A DNA stretch of 64,000 nucleotides from Ruminococcus flavefaciens (GTDB taxonomy: Bacteria; Bacillota; Clostridia; Oscillospirales; Ruminococcaceae). The position numbers were made by a program, and so were the translations under genes. The stretch spans positions 27,534 to 91,533 of the forward strand of contig SVNH01000014.1 of NCBI GenBank assembly GCA_015067005.1. The letters run 5' to 3'. Position 1 is the first letter of the stretch; each line of letters starts with the position of its first letter. Shown here in pieces: positions 42,323-51,980 of the stretch. The notes under the pieces were generated by a model, which ran no database searches, was not told the DNA's origin, and was given only the letters and a program-made list of their open reading frames with translations.

Positions 42323-45300
42323 TCACTGAATATCAGCAACGTCCTCCTGAAAATCGACCTGTTCCATTTTAAGCAGTTTTGAGATACCGTCCTCCTGCAT
42401 GGTAACGCCGTAGAGGACATTAGCCTCCTCCATAGCACTTCTTCTGTGCGTAACGAGTACAAACTGCGTAGTATCGGTGAAGTTTTTCAGGTACTGCGCG
42501 TATTTCCTTACGTTTACCTCATCAAGTGCCGCATCTATCTCATCGAGTATGCAGAACGGCGCAGGTCTGAGACGAAGTATCGCAAAATATATCGCAATCG
42601 CAACGAAGGACTGCTCGCCTCCCGAAAGCGATATAAGGTTCTTGATGACCTTTCCGGGCGGTGCAACGCTTATCTCGATACCTGATTCGAGTACGTTCTC
42701 CGGATCTGTGAGTATCAGTGCAGCCTTTCCGCCGCCGAAGAGTTCAACGAATATCTCCTTGAAATTGTTGTTGATTATCTCAAAGCTTTCGGCGAATATC
42801 CTGCACATTTCCGCTGTGAGGTCACTGATTATCTTTTCAAGTTCAGACTTTGAACGCTGTATATCAGCTATCTGTGCAGACATGAATTCGTATCGCTCTG
42901 ATACTTCCTTGTACTCCTCGATAGCCTCAACGTTGACATTTCCGAGCGCACGGATGTCCTTTTTGATGTCGTTGAGTTTTTTCTGTGCCTCGTTTATATC
43001 CTCAAGCTTATCAGCAAGTTCTATCGCCTCTGAGCGGTTGAGTTCATAGACCTCTCGCAGCTGATTGATAATGTGGTCGGAATCCCTGCAAACGGCTTCC
43101 CTGCGGTCTTCGAGCCTTGTAAGCTCGCCGGAGCGCTTCTCCTTTGCCTCGTTGATCTCTTTGAGTCCGTTCTGGAGTTCCTTGACAAGTCGGTTCTGCT
43201 CGGTATGCATTTCCTGATAACGCTTTATCTGTTCAAGGTAAGTGCTTGTATTGTCGCTTAGCCCTGCAAGCTTTGCTTTGAGTTCTTCTATGCTCGCCTG
43301 CTTCTCGGCTACCACTTTGTTCTGACGCGCTATCTCTTCCTCAAAACGGCGGCTGCCTGCTTTGAGTTCCTCCATGCTCTGCTCTATGCGTCCGATCTCA
43401 AGCTGCTGTGCCTGAGCATCCTTTGCAAGTTCCATACCGCGTATTTTCAGCTGTGAAAGCTTCTCGGAAAGTTCCTCACGCTGTTTCCTGAGTTTTTCGC
43501 GTGTATCCTGTCCCTGTGCGAGCTCTTCCTCAGCCTTTGCGATACGCTCATCGGTCTCGCTGAGAGCCTTTTCGGAAGCTGTTATGCTCTCCTGTTCCGA
43601 GGTTATCTTCTGCTCGGCGGAAGCTATGAGTTTTTCGGAATTCTCAGCCTGTGAATCAAGCTGTGTCACCAGTGATTCAAGGGTAGAGAGTTCCGCCTTG
43701 ATACGAACTCCGTCCGCTTCGCACTTTGCAAGTTCTTCCTTTGCGGCTTCGGTATCGAAGCGCAGCTTTTCGGATTCCGCACGAAGCTTCTCAGCGTTTA
43801 TCCTGAGCTGATCGCGCTTTTCTTCGAGAGCGGCGATCTCCGAATCAAGGTTGTCTATCTCATTCTTTCTTGTGATGATACCGCCGGACTTCTGTGCTGA
43901 GCCTCCGGTGAATGAACCTCCGGCATTGATTACCTGACCGTCGAGAGTAACTATCCTGAATTTATAGCCGTATTTCTTAGCTATGAGGGTAGCGGTGTCG
44001 ATGTCCTCAGCAATGACTATACGTCCGAGAAGTGAAGCTATGATACCGCTGAATCTCTCATCGTATGTGACTATCCTGTTCGCGTTGGCGATATAGCCCT
44101 CGCAGCTTTCAAGTCCCTGCTCACTGAGTTCCCTTCCCTTGACGGAGGTTATCGGCAGGAATGTAGCACGTCCGCCCTTCTGCTCTTTCAGGAAGCGGAT
44201 ACATCTTTTGGCAATATCCTCGTTCTCGACTATGATATTCTGCATAGCGCCGCCAAGAGCAGTCTCAACTGCAACTGCGTATTTCTGTTCAACTCCGATA
44301 TTCTGAGCGACAGTGCCGAAAATACCGCCTATTCTTCCCTGCTTCGAGGCTTTCAGTATCTGCTTTACGCTTCCGGCAAAGCCTTCCATATTATTCTCAA
44401 GATCTGTGAGTATTTTACGGCGCTGCTGTTTGTCCTTGAGTTCATAGAGCGCCCTCTCGAAGTCCTCCTTAGCCTTTTCAAAGCCTTCGCGCCTTGAGGT
44501 ATACAGCCTTTCAAGTCCGCTCAGACGGTTGCGGAGCTCGCCTGTTCTTTCGGAGTTCTTCGCCTGCTCTTCCTTCGATCTTTCGATGTTCTGAGTGTGG
44601 ACAGCAAGTTCATTCCCGAAGCTCCTGCTGTTCTCGCGCAGTTCTTCAAGACGGTGCTTTTCGTCCTCTATTGAAGCTTTGGATGATTCAATAGCAAAGC
44701 GGTATTCGCTCTGCTTTATATAGAGATTGTTTATCTCGCTGCCGGCTTTATCAACGCTGTCGCCAAGCTGATTGCTGTCCTGTTCAGCCTTTGCGAAGCT
44801 TGCCTCAGCTTCCCTGAGTTCTGCTTCAAGAGCGTTTCTCTCTCCGGCAAGTCTTTCGAGTTCCTTCTCAGCTTCTTCACGCTGTCTGATGAGTTCTTCG
44901 TGTGCAGAACCGGAGCTGTCGATACTCTTCTGCGCCGCTTCGATAGCCTCGCGGCAGTGCTTTATGTCGTTTTCAAAAACAGCGATGCCGGACTTCATCT
45001 CGGATGCTGCCTGCTCCTCTTCGAGCATTTTCCGGCGGAGTTCATCGGAGCGGATCGTGCTTTCCTGCATTTTCCGGTAGCCATCCTGTATCTTCTGCTC
45101 TTCGCGCTGGATGTCGTTTTCGATGTTCTCATATTCGCTGCGGCTGACGAGTATCTTCTCGTCGATGCCATCGAGTTTAGCTTTCAGTTCGTCGAGGCGG
45201 TGTACCCAGACCGATATTTCAAGCTGCTTCTGTTCAGCTGCAAGCTTTATGAACTTCTCTGCCTTCTGGGACTGTATTTTCAGCGGTCCTACACGTCCTT

Positions 45301-45895
45301 CGAGTTCAGCAAGGATGTCTGAAAGGCGAAGAAGATTCTCCTGAGCCGCACTAAGCTTTCGCTCTGCCTCGACCTTCTTGTACCTGAATTTGGAGATACC
45401 GGCAGCCTCCTCGAAAATATCACGGCGTTCGTTGCTCTTCGCTCCGACGATCTCTGCGATACGTCCCTGACCGATGATAGAATAGCCGTCTCTTCCGAGA
45501 CCTGTATCCATAAAGAGTTCATTTATATCTTTAAGACGGCACTGTCTGCCGTTTATCATATATTCACTGTCGCCGCTGCGGTAAAGCTTTCGCGTTACGG
45601 CGATCTCTTCGCCCATATCTGCGAGTGTCTTATCGGAATTGTCGATATTGAGCGTAACAGCAGCAAATCCCATTGGCTTTCTGGCAACAGTACCGGAAAA
45701 AATAACGTCCTCCATTTTATTGCCTCTGAGCGTCTTGGTAGACTGCTCGCCGAGTACCCAGCGAACCGAATCGCCTATATTACTTTTTCCGCTGCCGTTC
45801 GGACCTACTACTGCTGTAAGACCTTTATCGAATGTAAGGCTTATCTTGTCCGGGAATGACTTAAAGCCCTGTATTTCAAGCGATTTCAGGTACAT
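42323..45895 (-). CDS. smc: Chromosome segregation protein SMC
   Basis: The 1190-residue protein has a Walker A head MYLKSLEIQGFKSFPDK...VVGPNGSGKSNIGDSVRWVLGEQS, two long coiled coils, a hinge around residues 500-670 (GGIFGTVAQNIGVEQKYAVAVETALGG), and the C-terminal head with signature ISLSGGEQSFVAIAIYFAIL and Walker B PAPFCILDEIDAALDEVNV. It compacts and separates chromosomes with ScpAB. Length is canonical. The order rnc, radical SAM gene, smc, ftsY is typical of Clostridia. Confidence 0.98.
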   Translation of the reverse strand: MYLKSLEIQGFKSFPDKISLTFDKGLTAVVGPNGSGKSNIGDSVRWVLGEQSTKTLRGNKMEDVIFSGTVARKPMGFAAVTLNIDNSDKTLADMGEEIAVTRKLYRSGDSEYMINGRQCRLKDINELFMDTGLGRDGYSIIGQGRIAEIVGAKSNERRDIFEEAAGISKFRYKKVEAERKLSAAQENLLRLSDILAELEGRVGPLKIQSQKAEKFIKLAAEQKQLEISVWVHRLDELKAKLDGIDEKILVSRSEYENIENDIQREEQKIQDGYRKMQESTIRSDELRRKMLEEEQAASEMKSGIAVFENDIKHCREAIEAAQKSIDSSGSAHEELIRQREEAEKELERLAGERNALEAELREAEASFAKAEQDSNQLGDSVDKAGSEINNLYIKQSEYRFAIESSKASIEDEKHRLEELRENSRSFGNELAVHTQNIERSKEEQAKNSERTGELRNRLSGLERLYTSRREGFEKAKEDFERALYELKDKQQRRKILTDLENNMEGFAGSVKQILKASKQGRIGGIFGTVAQNIGVEQKYAVAVETALGGAMQNIIVENEDIAKRCIRFLKEQKGGRATFLPITSVKGRELSEQGLESCEGYIANANRIVTYDERFSGIIASLLGRIVIAEDIDTATLIAKKYGYKFRIVTLDGQVINAGGSFTGGSAQKSGGIITRKNEIDNLDSEIAALEEKRDQLRINAEKLRAESEKLRFDTEAAKEELAKCEADGVRIKAELSTLESLVTQLDSQAENSEKLIASAEQKITSEQESITASEKALSETDERIAKAEEELAQGQDTREKLRKQREELSEKLSQLKIRGMELAKDAQAQQLEIGRIEQSMEELKAGSRRFEEEIARQNKVVAEKQASIEELKAKLAGLSDNTSTYLEQIKRYQEMHTEQNRLVKELQNGLKEINEAKEKRSGELTRLEDRREAVCRDSDHIINQLREVYELNRSEAIELADKLEDINEAQKKLNDIKKDIRALGNVNVEAIEEYKEVSERYEFMSAQIADIQRSKSELEKIISDLTAEMCRIFAESFEIINNNFKEIFVELFGGGKAALILTDPENVLESGIEISVAPPGKVIKNLISLSGGEQSFVAIAIYFAILRLRPAPFCILDEIDAALDEVNVRKYAQYLKNFTDTTQFVLVTHRRSAMEEANVLYGVTMQEDGISKLLKMEQVDFQEDVADIQ

Positions 45896-45899
45896 CTAT

Positions 45900-46895
45900 T
45901 CACCTCAGTTCACATTTATATATCGGGATCTCTTCTTCCCCGACTGCCTTTATGGTAATACCGCGCTCCTTGAAGTATTCACAGTTGGACTTCCTGTGTC
46001 CGAGAGCCTTGCTTATGCAGGATGTCCTTACAGCGATCGTGACCCCGCCGCCGGAAATACCGGCAGCACTTAGTTCCTGAGCGATATTTCTGCGGTATAT
46101 AATGCTTTCACAGATCTCACGGAACGCCGGATGATAGAATCCGCCGATCATATCCTTCTCAACGAACTCGCTTGCATGGAGCCCGCACTTTATTACTCTT
46201 ATGCCGCTGCCCTCGAACATAACTATCGCTGCCGAGGCTATGTCAACTGCCTTTTCAAAGCTGAACGGCACGTACTCTCCGCTTTTGAGGAGTTCTCCGA
46301 GACGGGTATTCCTCAGCACCACGACCGGATATATCCTTACAGTATCCGGATGAAGCTCCACTATTTTCGTTACTGTTTCCCACTCCTTTTCAGGAGTGCT
46401 CCTGTAAAGACCTATCATCATCTGAAGTCCGAGTTCAAAGCCGAACGCTTTTATCAGCATACAGGCTTCCTCGACCTGCTGCGAAGAATGTCCGCGCTCA
46501 TTTGCTTCAAGCACCTCGTCATCAAGCGACTGTGCCCCGAGTTCGATAGCTGTAACGCCGTGACTTTTCAGCAGTTCAAGCACCTCAATATCTATGCAGT
46601 CCGGACGTGTTGAACAGCGTATCCCCTTGAATTTGCCCTCGCCTATGAACTCGCCTGCGGCTTCAAGAAGCTCGAGCATATAATCGCGCGGAATGGCAGT
46701 AAAGCTGCCGCCGAAGAACGCTATTTCGGTATTTTCCGGAGACCTTACCTCACTCAGTGCCTTACGGCATATCTCCCTAACCTCATCGCCGTCCGGAAGA
46801 TGTACAGCACCGCTTATTGTATTCTGATCGCAGAAGCTGCATCTGTGCGGACATCCGATATGCGGTATGAATATCGAAATGTTACTGTGCTTCAT
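45900..46895 (-). CDS. Radical SAM protein (Elp3-like, clostridial smc-associated type)
   Basis: The 331-residue protein has the iron-sulfur motif HIGCPHRCSFCDQNTISG (C-x3-C-x2-C), IAFFGGSFTAIPRDYMLELL as the SAM-binding GGE-like strand, RCSTRPDCID, and VTAIELGAQSLDDEVLEAN, as in Elp3-type radical SAM proteins. There is no acetyltransferase domain. It is probably a tRNA- or protein-modifying enzyme; its role is unproven. ATG at 46895 overlaps the rnc end by 14 bases and is preferred to the longer track start. Confidence 0.88.
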   Translation of the reverse strand: MKHSNISIFIPHIGCPHRCSFCDQNTISGAVHLPDGDEVREICRKALSEVRSPENTEIAFFGGSFTAIPRDYMLELLEAAGEFIGEGKFKGIRCSTRPDCIDIEVLELLKSHGVTAIELGAQSLDDEVLEANERGHSSQQVEEACMLIKAFGFELGLQMMIGLYRSTPEKEWETVTKIVELHPDTVRIYPVVVLRNTRLGELLKSGEYVPFSFEKAVDIASAAIVMFEGSGIRVIKCGLHASEFVEKDMIGGFYHPAFREICESIIYRRNIAQELSAAGISGGGVTIAVRTSCISKALGHRKSNCEYFKERGITIKAVGEEEIPIYKCELR

Positions 46896-47571
46896 AGCCC
46901 ATAAGCTGGAGTGCTTCCTTAGCGGCAAGCTGCTCGGCTTCCTTCTTGCTTCTGCCCTTGCCCTTGCCTATTACCTGTCCGTTGAGACACACCTCAACTA
47001 CAAAGCGCTTGTTATGATCCGGTCCTTCCTCACCGATAAGCACGTATTCCACCTTTTCCTCAGGATTCTTCTGGACTATCTCCTGAAGGACGGTCTTGAA
47101 ATCGCTGAATGCAGGCTTACCGACATGGTTGAGGTCATCCGGCATAAAACGCATGATGTGTTTTGCTGCAGGTTCCATGCCTCCATCGAGGTATATAGCA
47201 GCGATCACAGCTTCAAAAGCGTCTGCAAGTATTGACGGACGCTCTCTGCCGCCGGTATTCTCCTCACCTTTTCCGAGGAGAAGAAAATCTCCGAGATGTA
47301 TCTTCTGGGCAAAAAGATGCAGTGATTTCTCACATACGAGTGAAGCCCTCATCTTTGTGAGTTCCCCCTCAGCAACGTTCAGATTCTTATAAAGGTAATC
47401 CGATACTACTATTGAAAGAACGCTGTCGCCGAGAAATTCAAGTCTTTCATTGCTGCCGGAAAGCTGCTTTTTCTCATTCGCATAAGAGGAATGTGAAAGT
47501 GCCTGATGAAGCAGCTGCGGATCCTTGAATTTATAACCGATAATATCCTCTAATTTTTCATTATTCTCCAT
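46882..47571 (-). CDS. rnc: Ribonuclease III
   Basis: The 229-residue protein has the RNase III signature NERLEFLGDSVLSIVVSDYLY with catalytic acidic residues, LADAFEAVIAAIYLDGG, and a C-terminal double-stranded RNA-binding domain (PAFSDFKTVLQEIVQKN...KGRSKKEAEQLAAKEAL). It processes rRNA precursors. Starts two bases after plsX; acpP, often between them in Firmicutes, is not present. Confidence 0.98.
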   Translation of the reverse strand: MENNEKLEDIIGYKFKDPQLLHQALSHSSYANEKKQLSGSNERLEFLGDSVLSIVVSDYLYKNLNVAEGELTKMRASLVCEKSLHLFAQKIHLGDFLLLGKGEENTGGRERPSILADAFEAVIAAIYLDGGMEPAAKHIMRFMPDDLNHVGKPAFSDFKTVLQEIVQKNPEEKVEYVLIGEEGPDHNKRFVVEVCLNGQVIGKGKGRSKKEAEQLAAKEALQLMGYEAQ

Positions 47572-47573
47572 TA

Positions 47574-48578
47574 TTATTCCTCCGAAGAGAGCGAGTGCTT
47601 TGACACGTATTTCTCGATCTCGCCGATATAGTTTCTTTCAGCACATTTTTTAGCCTGTCTCACCGCATTGAAAAATGCAGTTGCATCTGAACTTCCATGA
47701 GCCTTTATTACCGGCTTTTTAACGCCGAGAAGCACTGAGCCTCCGACCTCCTTATAGTCCATCTGCTTGCGGAATTCCTTGATCTTTCCGAGCGAGAACA
47801 ATGCGCCTATCTTTCCTTTTCCTGAGTAGAGCCACTTCATCTTCTTTGAAATGAATGAGCCCATGCCCTCATAGAGCTTCAGTGCAACATTGCCTGTGAA
47901 TCCGTCTGTTACGACAATATTCACCTCGCCCTTCGGGAGATCCCTTGCTTCGATGTTTCCTACGAAATTCACATCAGATCCACTGAGCAGCTTATAAGCC
48001 TCGATCTCAAGATCTCTGCCCTTTGTCTCCTCCGCACCGATGTTTAGAAGTGCTACCTTCGGGCGCTTTACTCCCATTACCTTTTCCATGTAAGCGCTTC
48101 CCATCACTGCGAACTGAAGCAGCATTTCCGGACGGCACTCAACATTCGCACCTGCATCCAGAAGCATGAAGCAGCCTTTTTCAGCCGGAAGCAGCGGCGA
48201 AGGAGCTACACGTTTAATGCCTTTGATACGCTTGACGATAAATGCCGAACCCATAACGAGCGCCCCTGTGCTTCCCGCACATACGAATGCGTCTCCCTTG
48301 CCTTCTGCAAGAAGGCTAAGACCGAGTGCAAGTGACGTATTCTTTCCGGAGCGTATTATATCTCTCGGTTCATCATGAATATCAAAAACATCATCTGTGT
48401 GAACTATCTTCATGCCGCTGAGACTTACTGCATTATCAGCTGCACACTTCTTTATCTTCTTTGAACTTCCTGTGAGTATGATCTCAACTCCGAGTTCCTT
48501 GACTGCTCTTGAACAGCCCCTGATTACTTCCAGAGGAGCATTGTCTCCTCCGAAAGCGTCAACAATTATCTTCGCCAT
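47574..48578 (-). CDS. plsX: Phosphate acyltransferase PlsX
   Basis: The 334-residue protein begins MAKIIVDAFGGDNAPLEVIRG, then SLLAEGKGDAFVCAGSTGALV, LLDAGANVECRPEMLLQFA, LLNIGAEETKG and VTDGFTGNVALKLYEG. It converts acyl-ACP to acyl-phosphate for membrane lipid synthesis. AAAGGA before the ATG at 48578 decides the start; it overlaps trmFO by 20 bases. Confidence 0.97.
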   Translation of the reverse strand: MAKIIVDAFGGDNAPLEVIRGCSRAVKELGVEIILTGSSKKIKKCAADNAVSLSGMKIVHTDDVFDIHDEPRDIIRSGKNTSLALGLSLLAEGKGDAFVCAGSTGALVMGSAFIVKRIKGIKRVAPSPLLPAEKGCFMLLDAGANVECRPEMLLQFAVMGSAYMEKVMGVKRPKVALLNIGAEETKGRDLEIEAYKLLSGSDVNFVGNIEARDLPKGEVNIVVTDGFTGNVALKLYEGMGSFISKKMKWLYSGKGKIGALFSLGKIKEFRKQMDYKEVGGSVLLGVKKPVIKAHGSSDATAFFNAVRQAKKCAERNYIGEIEKYVSKHSLSSEE

Positions 48579-49890
48579 AGTTAATCCTTTCGAGTTCATT
48601 TTTCAGCGAATCTACGGCGCGCTGAGCGTAAGCGCCATAACGTTCCTTTTTATCCCTGATCCTTATGCCTATGTCCGGAAGTATCCCCATATTTGCTCCC
48701 ATTGGCTGGAAGCTTCCTGCATTGAACGGATCACTGATATATGCAGACAGAGCGCCTGTCATAGTATCAGCCGGAAGTCTGAGTGGTTCAAGTCCCTTTA
48801 TCTTTCTTGCAAGCGCTATACCTGCAATAAGACCGCTTGCAGCCGATTCCATATAGCCCTCAACTCCGGTCATCTGTCCGGCAAAGAAAATATCACCGTT
48901 ATCCCTCATTGAGAAGTCGCTGCACAGCAGCTGCGGACTGTTTATGAAGGTGTTCCTGTGCATAACGCCGAACCGCATGAATTCCGCGTTTTCAAGTCCG
49001 GGGATCATTGAGAATACTCTCTTCTGCTCGCCGAATTTCAGGTTGGTCTGGAATCCTACGAGGTTGAACATTGTTCCCTCACGGTTTTCGCGTCTCAGCT
49101 GAACGACTGCGTAAGGTCTTCTGCCGGTTCGCGGATCGTCTATCCCTACCGGCTTCATCGGACCGAATCTCATAGTGTCAACACCGCGGCGGGCAAGCTC
49201 CTCGATCGGCATACAGCCCTCGTAAACGCTGAACGGATGTGTTTCAAAGTCCTTCAGCTGTACCTTCTCGGCATTGATGAGTTCATTGTGGAACGCGAGG
49301 TATTCTTCCTTGTTCATCGGACAGTTTATATAGTCCGCATCACCTCTGTCGTAGCGCGAGGCAAAAAACACCTTTTCCTTATCAAGACTTTCAAATGTAA
49401 CTATCGGTGCAGCGGCATCGTAGAAGCTGAGACCTTCGCCGCAAAGCTTCTTTATTTCATCTGCAAGTGCTTCTGATGTAAGCGGTCCGGTAGCGATAAC
49501 AGTCATGCCCTCAGGTATCTCAGTAACTTCACCTTCCACGATTTCAATAAGCGGATGAGAGCGTATCTTTTCAGTAACTGCATCTGAGAATTTTTCCCTG
49601 TCGACGGCAAGTGCGCCGCCTGCTTCAACGGAGTTCGCCTTAGCGCACGGAACTGTCAGCGAGCCAAGCATTTCCATTTCATATTTAAGAAGTCCGGCAG
49701 CAGATTCAAGTCTTGCTGCTTTGAGCGAATTCGAGCATACAAGCTCAGCGAATCCGCTGTATTTATGTGCAGGAGTATATTTCTCCGGCTTCATCTCAAA
49801 GAGTCTTACATTTATGCCTTCCTGTGCGAGATGCCATGCAGCCTCGCAGCCTGCAAGACCTGCTCCGATAACATTTACGGAAGCTGTCAT
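48559..49890 (-). CDS. trmFO: Methylenetetrahydrofolate-tRNA-(uracil-54-C5)-methyltransferase TrmFO
   Basis: The 443-residue flavoprotein has the FAD-binding VNVIGAGLAGCEAAWHLAQEG, ELVCSNSLKAARLESAAGLLKYEM with a functionally important Cys, NCPMNKEEY, VGFQTNLKFGEQKRVFSMIPGLENAEFMRFG and FFAGQMTGVEGYMESAASGL. It methylates U54 in tRNA using folate. Its start overlaps the topA stop (ATGA-type), in the common order dprA-topA-trmFO. Confidence 0.97.
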   Translation of the reverse strand: MTASVNVIGAGLAGCEAAWHLAQEGINVRLFEMKPEKYTPAHKYSGFAELVCSNSLKAARLESAAGLLKYEMEMLGSLTVPCAKANSVEAGGALAVDREKFSDAVTEKIRSHPLIEIVEGEVTEIPEGMTVIATGPLTSEALADEIKKLCGEGLSFYDAAAPIVTFESLDKEKVFFASRYDRGDADYINCPMNKEEYLAFHNELINAEKVQLKDFETHPFSVYEGCMPIEELARRGVDTMRFGPMKPVGIDDPRTGRRPYAVVQLRRENREGTMFNLVGFQTNLKFGEQKRVFSMIPGLENAEFMRFGVMHRNTFINSPQLLCSDFSMRDNGDIFFAGQMTGVEGYMESAASGLIAGIALARKIKGLEPLRLPADTMTGALSAYISDPFNAGSFQPMGANMGILPDIGIRIRDKKERYGAYAQRAVDSLKNELERINYGEDNC

Positions 49891-51968
49891 TTCTTCAACT
49901 CTCTTTCGTAGCCGCAGCCCTCGTTCTCACAAACAAGTCTGCCTGATTTTCCGCCCTTCATGAAGAGTGATTTTCCGCATTCCGGACATATTTCCTTAGT
50001 CGGAACGTTCCATGTCATGAAATTGCATTCCGGATAGCCCTCGCAGCCATAGAAGCTTCTGCCCTTCTTTGACTTTTTCAGAAGCATTTTTCTTCCGCAT
50101 CTCGGACAGCTTCCCTCAGTCTCGGTGACTATCTTCTTTGTGTTTCGGCAGTCCGGGAATCCCGGGCAGGCAAGGAATTTTCCGTACTTGCTGTACTTGA
50201 TGACCATTTTCCTGCCGCAGTTCTCGCAGACAACGTCTGTTTCCTCATCCGGGACTTTAACGCGCTTGCCGTCCATAGCCTCTTCGGCTTTTTTGAGCGT
50301 TTTTGAGAAGTCGTCGTAGAACTCATGAAGGGTGCTTACCCAGTCCTTGTTGCCATGCTCGACTTCATCGAGATTGTTTTCCATTTCCGCAGTAAATTTC
50401 GCGTCAACGATCTTCTTGAAGTGATCCTTCATAAGATCGGTGATGACCTCACCGAGATTGGTCGGCTTCAAAGCCTTTCCCTCATGCTCAACGTAGCGAC
50501 GTGCTGTGATAGTGGTGATAGTCGGAGCATAGGTACTTGGTCTGCCGATGCCGTTTTCTTCAAGAGCCTTGATAAGTGAAGCCTCTGTAAAACGCGGAGG
50601 CGGCTGTGTGAAATGCTGATTTCCGTCGATAGACTTCAGCTTGAGCTTATCATCAGCTTTGAGTTCGGGGAGCATTTTCTTGTTTTCCTCTGCCGAATCT
50701 GCCGATTCAACGTAGAGCGTCATGAATCCGTCGAACTTAACTGAATAGCCGGTAGCCCTGAATGTACAGCCGTTCACTTCGATGTCCGCTGAGACCGTAT
50801 CGAGCAGAGCGTTAGCCATCTGACTTGCTATGAAGCGCTCCCATACAAGCTTATAGAGTTTGTACTGATCGGATGTCAGGCTCTCTTTGACACGCTCCGG
50901 AGAGAGTTTCGGAGTTGAAGGACGTATCGCTTCGTGAGCGTCCTGAGCGTTATTCTTTGATTTATATGTTCTCGGTTCGGCAGGGAGATATTCCTTGCCG
51001 TAAACAGTACCGATATACTGTGCGGCAGCAGCCTTAGCCTCTTCGGATATACGCAGACTGTCGGTTCTCATGTAAGTGATGAGACCTACTGCGCCGACTC
51101 CGGTGACATCCACACCTTCATAGAGTTCCTGTGCAGCCTTCATAGTACGCTTTGCACTGAATCCAAGCTTTCTTGAAGCTTCCTGCTGAAGGGTTGAAGT
51201 TATAAAAGGCGGTGCAGGCTGTTTTCTTGTAACACGCTTCTTTACCGATCTTACGATATATTCAGCATTTTCAAGTCTTGCAAGAAGACCTTCCGAAGCC
51301 GCCTGATCCGGTATCTCAAGCTTTTTGCCGTCAACCGCAACGAGTGAAGCCTCGAATACCTTTCTTGATGAAGGTGCAGTGAATTTAGCGTCGATAGACC
51401 AGTATTCCTTCGGTACGAAGCTGCGTATCTCGTTTTCTCTGTCCACGATAAGTCTTACAGCAACGGACTGCACTCTGCCGGCGGAAAGACCTCTTTTTAC
51501 CTTCTTCCAAAGAAACGGACTAAGCTCATAGCCCACAAGTCTGTCGAGGATACGTCTTGCCTGCTGAGCGTTTACGAGATCAACGTCGATGCGGTGAGGA
51601 TTGCTCATACCGTTCTTGACGCCTGTTTTGGTGATCTCATTGAATGCAACGCGGTTATTATCGTTCATATCAAGTTTGAGCATCTGTGCTATATGCCATG
51701 AAATAGCCTCTCCCTCGCGGTCCGGGTCGGTTGCGAGGTAAACTTTCCCGCATTTTTTTGCACGTTTTTTCAGTTCCTTTATAACGTCCTCTTTGCCCTT
51801 CATATCTGTGTACTGAGGAGCAAAGTCATTCTCCTTGTCAACACCCATTTTCGACTTAGGCAAGTCTCTGATGTGTCCCATCGAAGCTATTACCTCATAA
51901 CCGGAGCCGAGGTATTTCTGTATTGTTTTCGCCTTTGCCGGCGACTCTACTATTACTAAATCAGACAT
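49887..51968 (-). CDS. topA: DNA topoisomerase I
   Basis: The 693-residue type IA enzyme has a TOPRIM domain (LVIVESPAKAKTIQKYLG, YLATDPDREGEAISWH), the catalytic tyrosine in GLITYMRTDSLRIS and GRPSTYAPTI. Three C-terminal zinc ribbons follow (VCENCGRKM, SCPRCGRKM, ICPECGKSL). It relaxes negative supercoils. Confidence 0.98.
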   Translation of the reverse strand: MSDLVIVESPAKAKTIQKYLGSGYEVIASMGHIRDLPKSKMGVDKENDFAPQYTDMKGKEDVIKELKKRAKKCGKVYLATDPDREGEAISWHIAQMLKLDMNDNNRVAFNEITKTGVKNGMSNPHRIDVDLVNAQQARRILDRLVGYELSPFLWKKVKRGLSAGRVQSVAVRLIVDRENEIRSFVPKEYWSIDAKFTAPSSRKVFEASLVAVDGKKLEIPDQAASEGLLARLENAEYIVRSVKKRVTRKQPAPPFITSTLQQEASRKLGFSAKRTMKAAQELYEGVDVTGVGAVGLITYMRTDSLRISEEAKAAAAQYIGTVYGKEYLPAEPRTYKSKNNAQDAHEAIRPSTPKLSPERVKESLTSDQYKLYKLVWERFIASQMANALLDTVSADIEVNGCTFRATGYSVKFDGFMTLYVESADSAEENKKMLPELKADDKLKLKSIDGNQHFTQPPPRFTEASLIKALEENGIGRPSTYAPTITTITARRYVEHEGKALKPTNLGEVITDLMKDHFKKIVDAKFTAEMENNLDEVEHGNKDWVSTLHEFYDDFSKTLKKAEEAMDGKRVKVPDEETDVVCENCGRKMVIKYSKYGKFLACPGFPDCRNTKKIVTETEGSCPRCGRKMLLKKSKKGRSFYGCEGYPECNFMTWNVPTKEICPECGKSLFMKGGKSGRLVCENEGCGYERELKK

Positions 51969-51980
51969 CAGCCTGTCTCC

